From an uncultured Collinsella sp. (GTDB taxonomy: Bacteria; Actinomycetota; Coriobacteriia; Coriobacteriales; Coriobacteriaceae), in contig CATWSG010000002.1 of assembly GCA_958353395.1 (NCBI GenBank), positions 1 through 64,000 of the forward strand: a stretch of 64,000 nt of DNA, given 5' to 3'. Both the position numbers and the translations under genes were made by a program. This document shows, in pieces, positions 47,158 through 55,126 of the stretch (positions within the stretch are counted from its first letter, which is position 1; each line of letters begins with the position of its first letter). Below the pieces are notes generated by a model. The model was not told where the DNA came from. It worked only from the letters and a program-made list of their open reading frames with translations, and ran no database searches.

Positions 47158-48144
47158 TTACAGCGCGAAGTCGCCGCCGACGAGCGTGGAGACGGGCTCC
47201 TCGTGGTAAACGGCGGAGATGGCCTGAGCGAACTCCTCGGCGACCGAGATGGTCTTGATCTTGCCGCCGACCTCGACGGGAATGGCGTCGGTGACGACGC
47301 ACTCGACGATCGGGGCGTCGTTCAGACGCTCGATGGCCGGACCGGAGAAGATACCGTGGGTGGCGCAGACGTAGATATCGCCAGCGCCCATAGCCTTGAG
47401 CTCCTTGACGTTGGCGCACAGGGTGCCAGCGGTGTCGATCATGTCGTCGTTGATGATGCAGGTCTTGCCCTTGATGTCACCGATGATGCCCATGACCTCG
47501 GCGGCGTTGTGGCGCGGACGGCCCTTGTGGGCGATGGCCAGGTCGCAGCCGAGCATGTCGGACAGCTTCTTGGCGGCCTTGGCGCGGCCCACATCGGGGG
47601 AGACGACAACCAGGTTGTCGGTGTCGAAGTGCATGTCGTTGTAGTACTGGCCAAACAGCGGCAGCGCGGACAGGTGGTTAACCGGGATATCGAAGAAGCC
47701 CTGAATCTGGCCCTGGTGCAGGTCGAGGGTGATGATGCGGTTGACGCCAGCGCGCTCGAGCAGGTTGGCGACGAGGCGGGCGGTGATGGGCTCACGCGGG
47801 CCGGCCTTGCGGTCCTGGCGGGCATAGCCGTAGTGGGTGATGACGGCGGTGATGGAGCGGGCGGATGCGCGCTTGGCAGCGTCGGTGGCGATGAGCAGCT
47901 CCATGAGCATGTCGTTGACGTTGCCGCCGGCCACGGACTGAATCAGGAAGACGTCGGCGCCGCGGACGGTTTCGTCGTAGCGGGCGTAAATCTCACCGTT
48001 GGCGAACTGCTTTAGCGTAAGGCCCGAAAGCTCGACCCCAAGGTACTCAGCGATCTTCTGAGCGAGGGGACGGTTGGAGGAACCGGAATACACGCGGATG
48101 GACTTGCGCATATTCTCCGACTTCTCGGGATCATTAATCGGCAT
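47158..48144 (-). CDS. prs: ribose-phosphate pyrophosphokinase
   Basis: A 328-residue PRPP synthase supplying PurF and pyrimidine, His and NAD pathways. Motifs: RVYSGSSNRPLAQKIA, GADVFLIQSV, AVITHYGYARQDRK, the metal/PRPP loop CIINDDMIDTAGTL and ATHGIFSG. ATG at 48144 follows AAAGGAGAAGGGTA. Downstream of glmU on the same strand. Confidence 0.97.
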   Translation of the reverse strand: MPINDPEKSENMRKSIRVYSGSSNRPLAQKIAEYLGVELSGLTLKQFANGEIYARYDETVRGADVFLIQSVAGGNVNDMLMELLIATDAAKRASARSITAVITHYGYARQDRKAGPREPITARLVANLLERAGVNRIITLDLHQGQIQGFFDIPVNHLSALPLFGQYYNDMHFDTDNLVVVSPDVGRAKAAKKLSDMLGCDLAIAHKGRPRHNAAEVMGIIGDIKGKTCIINDDMIDTAGTLCANVKELKAMGAGDIYVCATHGIFSGPAIERLNDAPIVECVVTDAIPVEVGGKIKTISVAEEFAQAISAVYHEEPVSTLVGGDFAL

Positions 48145-48288
48145 TACCCTTCTCCTTTATATCGAATGCCATATAGATGCCTTGTTGCATTGTAACCGCG
48201 CGGCGGGGTTTATCGAGTCTTGATAACGTCTTTACCGCCAACGGACACGAACCGACCACTCATCCGGTTGCGCAGGTCACGATAGAAA

Positions 48289-48319
48289 AAGGAGCCGCCC
48301 CCCACGGGAACAGCTCCTT
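48289..48319 (-). terminator. glmU terminator
   Basis: AAGGAGC (48289-48295) pairs with GCTCCTT (48313-48319) with inner G/C pairing; TTTTTC follows on the minus strand. Confidence 0.7.
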
Positions 48320-48336
48320 AGATGCTTGGTAAAACG

Positions 48337-49749
48337 TTATACCTCGTCGTCCTCGTGCAGACGGCGGCGGTAATCGGCGGCCCAGCCCTCAATGTTTACC
48401 TGACGGGCACGACCCAGGCCAAGTGCGTCGGCCGGGACCGGCTCGGTGATGACGGAGCCGGCGGCCACGAGCGCGCCGTCGCCGATCTGGGCGGGCGCGA
48501 CCATCATGGTGTCGGAACCGATGAAGGCGTCCTTGCCGATGACGGTCTTGTGCTTGTGCACGCCGTCGTAGTTGCAGGTGATGGAGCCTGCGCCCACGTT
48601 GACGCCGGAGCCCATGGTGGTGTCGCCGATGTAGGACAGGTGCGGCACCTTGGAGCCCTCGCCGATCGTGGACTTCTTGATCTCCACGTGCGTGCCGGCC
48701 TTGGATCCGTCGAGCATGTGGGTACCCGGGCGCAGGTAGGCGCGCGGGCCGCAGTCGACGCCGTTCTCGATGACGGCCTCGATGGCGATGGTCTCATCGA
48801 TGGTGCAGCCGCTGCCGACGGTGGTGTCGGTGAGGCGGCTGTTGGGGCCGAGCTGGCACTCCTCGCCCACGGTGACGTGGCCGATTAGGTGCGTCTGCGG
48901 CCACACGACGGTGTCGCGGCCGATAACGGCGTCGGGGCCGATCCAGGCCTGCGTGGGATCGATGAACGTGACACCCTCGGCCATCCAGTGCTCGTTGATG
49001 CGGTCGCGCGCGATAGCGGTGAGCTGCGCGAGCTGGATGCGGCTGTTGACGCCTAGGCCGTCGCGGTAGTCGTCGCAGTGGAAGATGGAGACCGCCTGGC
49101 CGTGACCCTTGAGGATTTCGAGCATGTCGGGCAGGTAGTACTCGGACTGCGCGTTGTCGTTGCCGATCTCGTTAATGTGGGCGGCGAGCTGCGCGCCGTC
49201 AAAGGCGTAGCAGCCGGCGTTGCACTCCAGCAGCGTGGCGGCCTGCTCGGGCGTGCAGTCCTTCTGCTCGATGATGCGCTCGATCTGGCCGTCGGCGCCC
49301 AGCTTGATGCGGCCGTAGCCAAAGGGGTCGGGCGGGGTCATGGTCATGACGGTGCAGGCGAGCTCGCCGGTAGCGACGGTCTGCGCGAACTTGGCGACGG
49401 TGTCGGCGGTGATGAGCGGCAAGTCGCCGTTGAGCACGACGACGGGGCCTTGCGTGATGCCGCAGGCCTCGAGCGCGACCTTCACGGCGTGGCCGGTGCC
49501 CAGGCGCTCGGTCTGCTCGACGCACTCGACCTTGGTGGCGCTGCTGGCGTAGGCGCCGTCGATGAGGGCGCGCATCTCGTCGGCGTGGCTGCCGATGACG
49601 ACCACGACGCGGCTGCAGCCGGCCTTGATGGTGGCGTCGACGATCCACTGAACCATGGGCTTGCCCAGGATCTTGTGCGAAACCTTGCAGTGGTTCGACT
49701 TCATGCGGGTGCCCTCGCCGGCAGCGAGGATAATTGCGGTTGCGTCCAT
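48337..49749 (-). CDS. glmU: bifunctional UDP-GlcNAc pyrophosphorylase / GlcN-1-P acetyltransferase
   Basis: A 470-residue GlmU. The uridyltransferase half has IILAAGEGTRMKS and LNGDLPLI; the C-terminal left-handed beta-helix has many IG-x-D/G-hexapeptides (VIGRDTVVWP, GVDCGPRAYLRPG, KVPHLSYIGD). It makes UDP-N-acetylglucosamine for peptidoglycan. The frame is open to 49959, but the ATG at 49749 with CAGGAGATCAC is the domain start. Confidence 0.97.
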   Translation of the reverse strand: MDATAIILAAGEGTRMKSNHCKVSHKILGKPMVQWIVDATIKAGCSRVVVVIGSHADEMRALIDGAYASSATKVECVEQTERLGTGHAVKVALEACGITQGPVVVLNGDLPLITADTVAKFAQTVATGELACTVMTMTPPDPFGYGRIKLGADGQIERIIEQKDCTPEQAATLLECNAGCYAFDGAQLAAHINEIGNDNAQSEYYLPDMLEILKGHGQAVSIFHCDDYRDGLGVNSRIQLAQLTAIARDRINEHWMAEGVTFIDPTQAWIGPDAVIGRDTVVWPQTHLIGHVTVGEECQLGPNSRLTDTTVGSGCTIDETIAIEAVIENGVDCGPRAYLRPGTHMLDGSKAGTHVEIKKSTIGEGSKVPHLSYIGDTTMGSGVNVGAGSITCNYDGVHKHKTVIGKDAFIGSDTMMVAPAQIGDGALVAAGSVITEPVPADALGLGRARQVNIEGWAADYRRRLHEDDEV

Positions 49750-49942
49750 GTGATCTCCTGTTACGTTATAGAGACGTGTGTTTGGAAACGATACACGGCG
49801 CAATATGATACCGCAGGCATATGTTGAGCGCGTAGCGATTGGTTTGCGGCGGTTGAGGCTTGCGCCGCCGGCGTGGCGTTTGCGCTGCTTGCGTGCGGCG
49901 TTGGCGGTGCTGCGGAGCTGTCGTTTGAGCGAGGGGACGGGG

Positions 49943-50836
49943 GTGCCCGTGGACAACATACAAGAGGAGTTTGGCCGCGAGCCCGTCGCGGCGTTCTCGA
50001 TGTCGCATCCGGCTGTGCCGGCACTCTATATAGTGCTGACGCTGGGGCTCACCATGTTCTCGATGCAGCCGGTGCTGATTGCGCTGTCGCTTGCGGGCGG
50101 GCTGGCGTATGGATTTGCGACGCGTGGGGCTGCCCGCACGCTGGGCGCACTTCGCTGGCAGCTGCCGGTGATTTTGATTATCGCGCTGGTCAATCCGCTG
50201 TTTAGCGCTTCGGGTTCGACGGAGCTGTTCCGTATTGGCATGCGCGCGGTGTATCTGGAAAGCATGGTATATGGCCTGTGCATGGGCGGGCTGTTTGTGG
50301 CGAGCGTGCTGTGGTTTGAGGCCGCGGCGTCGATGCTCGAATACGACAAGGTGCTCGCGCTGCTGGGCAATGCCGCACCGGTGATTGCGCTCATGATCTC
50401 GATGTGCATGAGGCTTATCCCGCAGTTTTTACGCCGCGGTCGTACGGTGCTGGCGGTGCAGGATGCGATTGATGTACTGGGGCGTGCGCCGGCCGACCCC
50501 GTGCGCTCGCGCTTGCGGGCATCGAGTGTGTTGATGGGCTGGGGCATGGAAGATTCGCTGGAGCGCGCGGACGCGATGCGCTCGCGCGGGTGGGGTGCCG
50601 CGACGCGTCGTACGACGTATGCGCGGTATCGGCTGGGGCGCAGCGACGTTGCCGCGCTGGCCGGGCTCGCACTGTTTGGCGCTGCCGCGGTGGCGGTGGC
50701 GTGGACCGCGACGACGCAGTATTCGTTTTATCCGCAGCTCTCGGTGCCGGCGCCGTGGCCAGGCTATGTCGTGTACGCCGCCTGGATGGTGTTGCCTTGC
50801 GCGTTGCACGCGATTGATGAGAAGAGGTTTGGCTGA
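49943..50836 (+). CDS. ECF transporter transmembrane (T) component
   Basis: A 297-residue EcfT/CbiQ family protein with about six hydrophobic helices. The cytoplasmic coupling motifs are visible as AMRSRGWG (ARG-type) and RLRASSVLMGWGME (family: AxRGxG pair). The frame is open from 49778, but its first part is not EcfT-like; the GTG at 49943 follows GAGGGGACGG and is my choice, with GTG 49949 as an alternative. First gene of a T-A-S operon. Confidence 0.85.
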   Translation: MPVDNIQEEFGREPVAAFSMSHPAVPALYIVLTLGLTMFSMQPVLIALSLAGGLAYGFATRGAARTLGALRWQLPVILIIALVNPLFSASGSTELFRIGMRAVYLESMVYGLCMGGLFVASVLWFEAAASMLEYDKVLALLGNAAPVIALMISMCMRLIPQFLRRGRTVLAVQDAIDVLGRAPADPVRSRLRASSVLMGWGMEDSLERADAMRSRGWGAATRRTTYARYRLGRSDVAALAGLALFGAAAVAVAWTATTQYSFYPQLSVPAPWPGYVVYAAWMVLPCALHAIDEKRFG

Positions 50837-52479
50837 TGGCTCGGTTTGATAGGGGCCCGGTGTCGGGCGCGGCGTGCGGCCCGGATATGCCGGCGATTGA
50901 GGTGCGGAGCCTGAGCTTTGCCTACCCCGATGCTGATGCTGCGGTGCTCGAGGGGCTCGACTGGTCTGTTCCCCAAGGTGCATTTGCGCTGCTTGTTGGC
51001 GGTACCGGATCAGGTAAGTCGACGCTGCTGTCGCTGCTCAAGCCCGAGATCGTGCCGGCGGGCGAGCGCGCTGGCGATACGCGCGTGCTGGGGGAGAACG
51101 TTGCCGACATGGACGTGCGCGCGTCTGCGGAGCGCGTGGGCTATGTGTTCCAGGATCCCGAGAATCAGATTGTGTGCGAGACCGTGTGGCACGAGATGGC
51201 GTTTGGCCTGGAAAACTTAGGCGTGTCGCGCGACGAGATGCGCCGTCGTGTTGCCGAGACCAGCTATTTCTTTGGTCTGGAGGACTGGCTTCATCGCGAT
51301 ACCGATACGCTTTCGGGTGGCCGCAAGCAGCTGCTGTCGCTTGCCGCCGTCTTGGCGCTGCGTCCGCGTGTGCTGTTACTCGACGAGCCCACGTCTCAGC
51401 TCGATCCCGTTGCCGAGAAGAATTTTCTGCACGCGCTGTTTCGCGTGAACCGTGAGCTGGACTGCACGGTTGTTGTGGCGACGCATCAGCCTCGCCCAAT
51501 GCTCGAATACGCGACGTGTGCGTACCGGATTGAGGACGGTCGCGTGCGCGAAGTGGCGGATATGGCTTCTTTGGGACGCCGAGAATCGCTGTTTTCCGAC
51601 GACATGTTGGGGTGGGGTACCATCCGATGTGCAAAAAACGGAGTATTCAGCAGGCGTGAGGACAATTTGGGCTCTCTGGAGCCGCCCGGGGACGTATCGA
51701 GCGCGAAAAAAAGTTCGGAATTGGACAAATCGTCCGAATTTGTGGCGCAAACGTCGCTCGAGAACGGCTCGGAAGCGTTCCCGCGCACGGATGGAAGCAG
51801 AATACTCCAAAAAATGTACGGCGGGTCGGCTACCACCTTGTCGGAAGGCTGGTTTCGCTACAATCGCGCGGGCGGTTGGGTGCTGCGCGGGCTCGATGCG
51901 TCGTTTTCGGCTGGCGCGGTGCATGCGGTTGTGGGCGGTAACGGCTGCGGCAAGTCGACAATGCTTTCGGTGCTGGCGAAGACCGCCAAGCTGCAGCGCG
52001 GCCGCATGGTGCGCGGGGCGGCCTCGGCTGCGCTGCTGCCGCAGAACCCCAAGGCCCTGCTGGTTGCCGAGACGGTTCGCGATGAGCTGATGGAATGGGC
52101 TTCGACCTGCGGATATGACGAGAACTTGGCACGGGAGCGCGCGGCGAGCCTGGGGCTGTCGGGCCTGGATGGGCGCCACCCGTACGATCTTTCGGGCGGA
52201 CAGCGCCAGCTGCTTGCGTTGGCAAAGCTGCTGCTGATCGGCCCCGAGCTGCTGCTGCTTGACGAACCCACGAAGGGCTTGGACCTGGAGAGCCGTCGCA
52301 TCATCGCTCGCGCCCTGCGTGACCATGCGAGGGCTGGCGGTACCGTCATCATGGCTACGCACGATTTGGACTTTGTCGAGCAGGTAGCCGACGACGTCGC
52401 CATGATGTTTGACGGCGAGATTGCCTGCATGGAGCCCCCGGCCGATTTCTTTGCCGACAACGTGTTCTATAGGGCGTGA
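50836..52479 (+). CDS. fused ECF ATPases (EcfA1-EcfA2 in one chain)
   Basis: A 547-residue protein with two ABC ATPase domains. Domain 1 (about 20-245) has Walker A GGTGSGKST, the Q-loop FQDPENQ, LSGGRKQ and LLLDEPTSQLDP. Domain 2 (about 335-540) has GGNGCGKST, LSGGQRQ and LLLLDEPTKGLD. Residues about 258-331 form an odd linker rich in Ser/Glu/Lys whose DNA is bounded by inverted repeats. Coupled to EcfT (TGATGG overlap). It powers uptake through the adjacent S component. Confidence 0.9.
   Translation: MARFDRGPVSGAACGPDMPAIEVRSLSFAYPDADAAVLEGLDWSVPQGAFALLVGGTGSGKSTLLSLLKPEIVPAGERAGDTRVLGENVADMDVRASAERVGYVFQDPENQIVCETVWHEMAFGLENLGVSRDEMRRRVAETSYFFGLEDWLHRDTDTLSGGRKQLLSLAAVLALRPRVLLLDEPTSQLDPVAEKNFLHALFRVNRELDCTVVVATHQPRPMLEYATCAYRIEDGRVREVADMASLGRRESLFSDDMLGWGTIRCAKNGVFSRREDNLGSLEPPGDVSSAKKSSELDKSSEFVAQTSLENGSEAFPRTDGSRILQKMYGGSATTLSEGWFRYNRAGGWVLRGLDASFSAGAVHAVVGGNGCGKSTMLSVLAKTAKLQRGRMVRGAASAALLPQNPKALLVAETVRDELMEWASTCGYDENLARERAASLGLSGLDGRHPYDLSGGQRQLLALAKLLLIGPELLLLDEPTKGLDLESRRIIARALRDHARAGGTVIMATHDLDFVEQVADDVAMMFDGEIACMEPPADFFADNVFYRA
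51617..51830. repeat. inverted-repeat-bounded segment in the ECF ATPase linker
   Basis: GGAGTATTC near the left end (about 51640) and GAATACTCC near the right end (about 51801) are reverse complements, each next to an A/T run of six and a G(C/T)AC. Further inner partial repeats occur (TTCGGAATTGGACAA and TCCGAATTTG). The segment has AT-rich runs unlike the flanking ATPase codons and keeps the frame open. Confidence 0.45.
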
Positions 52480-52483
52480 TGGG

Positions 52484-53197
52484 ATGACGGACTGTCGTTT
52501 CTCGCGTTTGCTTGCAAAACTGGAGATCCCGCTGTTGTTGGCGGTGCCGGCGGTAATGGCCGCAGCATTGCTGGCAGGCATTGAGCAGGCAGCGCTTGCC
52601 ATGCTGGTTGTGGTGGCGCTCGTGCTCGCGCTGTTCTTTGCGGGTTACGAGGCATCTCGTCCGGGTTTGCGCCAGATTATGCCCACGTTGGTGCTGGCGG
52701 CGCTGGCGGCGGCGGGGCGCATCCTGTTTGGGCCCATTCCCGATTTTAAGCCGGTGAGCGCCATCGCCATTATCGCGGGGGCGACGCTTGGTCGCCGCAA
52801 TGGTTTTATGGTTGGCGCGCTGGCGGCGCTGACCAGCAATTTCTTTTTTGGACAGGGCATGTGGACGCCATGGCAGATGTATGCCTGGGGCCTGGTTGGT
52901 TATGTTGGCGGCGCGCTGGCGCATGCGGGTGCGTTCGACCGCGCCGACGGCACCGTGCGCATGCCGGCGCTGCTGACCTACGGCTTTGCTTCGGGTTTGC
53001 TGTACGGCGTTGTGATCAACGCCTACGACATTATCGGTTTTGTTCAACCGCTCACGTGGGCGGGTGCCATGGCGCGTCTTGCCACGGCAGTGCCGTTCGA
53101 TATCACACACGGCCTCGCGACCTGCGTGTTCTTGGCCGCCTTGTACAAGCCTTGGTGCCGTCGCATTAACCGTGTCGTCGTGAAATACGGGCTGTAA
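52484..53197 (+). CDS. ECF transporter substrate-binding (S) component
   Basis: A 237-residue membrane protein with about six hydrophobic helices and the S-component pattern AAGRILFGPIPDFKPVSAIAI, then GFMVGALAALTSNFFFGQGMWTPWQMYAWGLVGYV read in parts. The vitamin or ion carried cannot be told from sequence. It starts 4 bp after the ATPase gene (stop at 52479). Confidence 0.83.
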   Translation: MTDCRFSRLLAKLEIPLLLAVPAVMAAALLAGIEQAALAMLVVVALVLALFFAGYEASRPGLRQIMPTLVLAALAAAGRILFGPIPDFKPVSAIAIIAGATLGRRNGFMVGALAALTSNFFFGQGMWTPWQMYAWGLVGYVGGALAHAGAFDRADGTVRMPALLTYGFASGLLYGVVINAYDIIGFVQPLTWAGAMARLATAVPFDITHGLATCVFLAALYKPWCRRINRVVVKYGL

Positions 53198-53221
53198 GGC
53201 ATTTCGCGTTCCCTCACGAAC

Positions 53222-53284
53222 TTGCGGTGGAATAGTTCTCGTTTTTGGCAATTTGCTGCCCAAACAGGAACTATTCCACCGCAA
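53222..53284. repeat. 17-bp inverted repeat with inner stem
   Basis: TTGCGGTGGAATAGTTC (53222-53238) pairs exactly with 53268-53284; TTTGGCA and TGCCCAAA in the middle extend the pairing. May act as a terminator between the convergent S-component and exoA genes. Confidence 0.75.
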
Positions 53285-53290
53285 CTTATA

Positions 53291-53330
53291 GGGGGAGAGG
53301 GGTCACATGATCTGTTTTCCTCTGTCCCCC
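53291..53330. repeat. GGGGGAGAGG/CCTCTGTCCCCC inverted repeat
   Basis: GGGGGAGAGG (53291-53300) pairs imperfectly with CCTCTGTCCCCC (53319-53330). Another spacer element tipped with CTGTCCC. Confidence 0.55.
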
Positions 53331-53346
53331 AGGAAATTACTTGGGG

Positions 53347-54165
53347 CTAGAGCTCTAGCGTGAGGGTGACGGGGCAGTGGTCGCTGCCGAAGATATCGCC
53401 ACGGATACCGGTGTCGCGAACGTTGGCGGCGATCGAATCGCTTACCAGAAAGTAATCGATGCGCCAGCCTGCGTTGTTCTTACGGGCATTAAAGCGGTAG
53501 CTCCACCAGCTGTAGACGCCCTCGACGTCGGGGTTTGCCGCGCGCCAGGTATCGGTAAACCCGCCGTTGAGCAGCTCGGTAAACTTGCCGCGCTCCTCGT
53601 CCGAAAAGCCTGCGTTGCCGCGGTTGGACTTGGGGTTCTTAAGGTCGATCTCCTCGTGCGCAACGTTAAAGTCGCCGCAAGTTACGACGGGTTTGCCGGT
53701 CTCGCACTCGAGCGCGTTCAAAAAGCCGCGGTAGGCATCGTCCCAGGCCACGCGCACATCGATGCGGGCGAGTTCGTTTTGCGCGTTGGGAGTGTAGACA
53801 TCCACAAACCAGAACTTGTCGAACTCCAGCGCGCAGACGCGGCCCTCGGTCGCGGCTTGGGCGACGAGCTCGGCCGCCTCGCCCTCGCCGGCGTAGGGCA
53901 GCAGCGCATCGGCGCGCAGTACGCGCAGCGGTTCCTGGCGGCTAAAGACCGCGGTGCCCGAGTAGCCCTTGCGCTCGGCGTAGCTCCAGGTTTGGTGATA
54001 GCCGGGCAGGTCGATATCGACCTGGCCCTCCTGCAGCTTGGTCTCTTGCAGCGCCAGGATATCGACGTCGAGTTCTTGCGCGATCTGGATAAAGCTCGGG
54101 TCCTTTTTGAGCACGGCGCGCAGGCCGTTGACGTTCCACGAGGCGAAAGTGTAAGTCTGAGGCAT
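53347..54165 (-). CDS. exodeoxyribonuclease III / AP endonuclease
   Basis: A 272-residue ExoIII-family (xthA/exoA) base-excision repair enzyme: FASWNVNGLRAVL, ILALQETKL (metal-binding Glu), GYSGTAVFSR, TCGDFNVAHEEIDLKNPKSN (Asp, Asn), and the end GSDHCPV (catalytic Asp-His). Ribosome site AAAGGACACC. Divergent from the sirtuin gene. Confidence 0.95.
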   Translation of the reverse strand: MPQTYTFASWNVNGLRAVLKKDPSFIQIAQELDVDILALQETKLQEGQVDIDLPGYHQTWSYAERKGYSGTAVFSRQEPLRVLRADALLPYAGEGEAAELVAQAATEGRVCALEFDKFWFVDVYTPNAQNELARIDVRVAWDDAYRGFLNALECETGKPVVTCGDFNVAHEEIDLKNPKSNRGNAGFSDEERGKFTELLNGGFTDTWRAANPDVEGVYSWWSYRFNARKNNAGWRIDYFLVSDSIAANVRDTGIRGDIFGSDHCPVTLTLEL

Positions 54166-54278
54166 GGTGTCCTTTCGACGGGGTTGGCAGGCTTAAGATT
54201 AACGCAACAAGAGCGGGGCGGAGTCCGCGAGTGATAGTGCGAACGCCGCCGTCCCGGAGACACGGACGGAGGACTCAT

Positions 54279-55031
54279 ATGACGCAGGCAATATCGGACC
54301 CCAGGCAGGCCTCTGCCGCGCTGGCTGATCTGTTTGACACCCACAAGCGCGTGGTCTTCTTTGGCGGCGCGGGTGTTTCCACGGCGAGCGGCATCCCCGA
54401 TTTCCGCAGCGTGGACGGCCTGTATCACCAGCAGTTTGCCTATCCGCCCGAGACCATGCTGTCGCATAGCTTTTACGAGGCGCATCCTGCGGAGTTCTTC
54501 GACTTTTACCGCACCAAGATGATCGCGCTTAACGCTAAGCCCAACCGCTGCCACACCAAGCTGGCCGAGCTGGAGCGCGCCGGTAAGCTTGATGCCGTGG
54601 TGACGCAAAATATCGACGGCCTGCATCAGATGGCCGGCTCACAGCGCGTGTTCGAGCTGCACGGATCGGTCCATCGCAACATTTGCCAGTCGTGCGGCGC
54701 GGTCTATAGCGCCGAGTGGATTTGCTCGCGCGAGCACGAGGACGCCGCGGGTGCGCCTGTGTGTCCTGCGTGCGGCGGCCGCATCAAGCCCGACGTAGTG
54801 CTCTACGAGGAGCCGCTCGACGAGCACGTGCTGACCGGTGCCGTTGCCGCCATCGCCGCGGCCGATGCCCTCATTGTGGGCGGGACCTCGCTCGTGGTGT
54901 ATCCGGCGGCAGGCCTTACGCGTTACTTTACCGGCGATACGTTGGCCATATGCAACCTTGCTCCCACCGATCAGGATGCAAATGCCGACCTGCTGATTTC
55001 TTGCGACATCGCGGCCGCGTTTGCGTTCTAG
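54279..55031 (+). CDS. Sir2-family NAD-dependent protein deacylase
   Basis: A 250-residue sirtuin with GAGVSTASGIPDFRS (NAD loop), TQNIDGLHQMAG, catalytic His in FELHGSVHR, a C-x2-C...C-x2-C zinc site (CQSCG and CPACGG), GGTSLVVYPAAG and NLAPTD-like C-terminal elements. Start with ACGGAGGACTCAT upstream. Removes acyl groups from lysines using NAD. Confidence 0.94.
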   Translation: MTQAISDPRQASAALADLFDTHKRVVFFGGAGVSTASGIPDFRSVDGLYHQQFAYPPETMLSHSFYEAHPAEFFDFYRTKMIALNAKPNRCHTKLAELERAGKLDAVVTQNIDGLHQMAGSQRVFELHGSVHRNICQSCGAVYSAEWICSREHEDAAGAPVCPACGGRIKPDVVLYEEPLDEHVLTGAVAAIAAADALIVGGTSLVVYPAAGLTRYFTGDTLAICNLAPTDQDANADLLISCDIAAAFAF

Positions 55032-55126
55032 CCCGTGTGCGCGGATACAATAGAAAGACTAAGTGCAAAGCGACCCCGCCGCCAGCTCCCCAAGCTCGGC
55101 GGCGTGGGCATTTTAGGAGGATGTTC

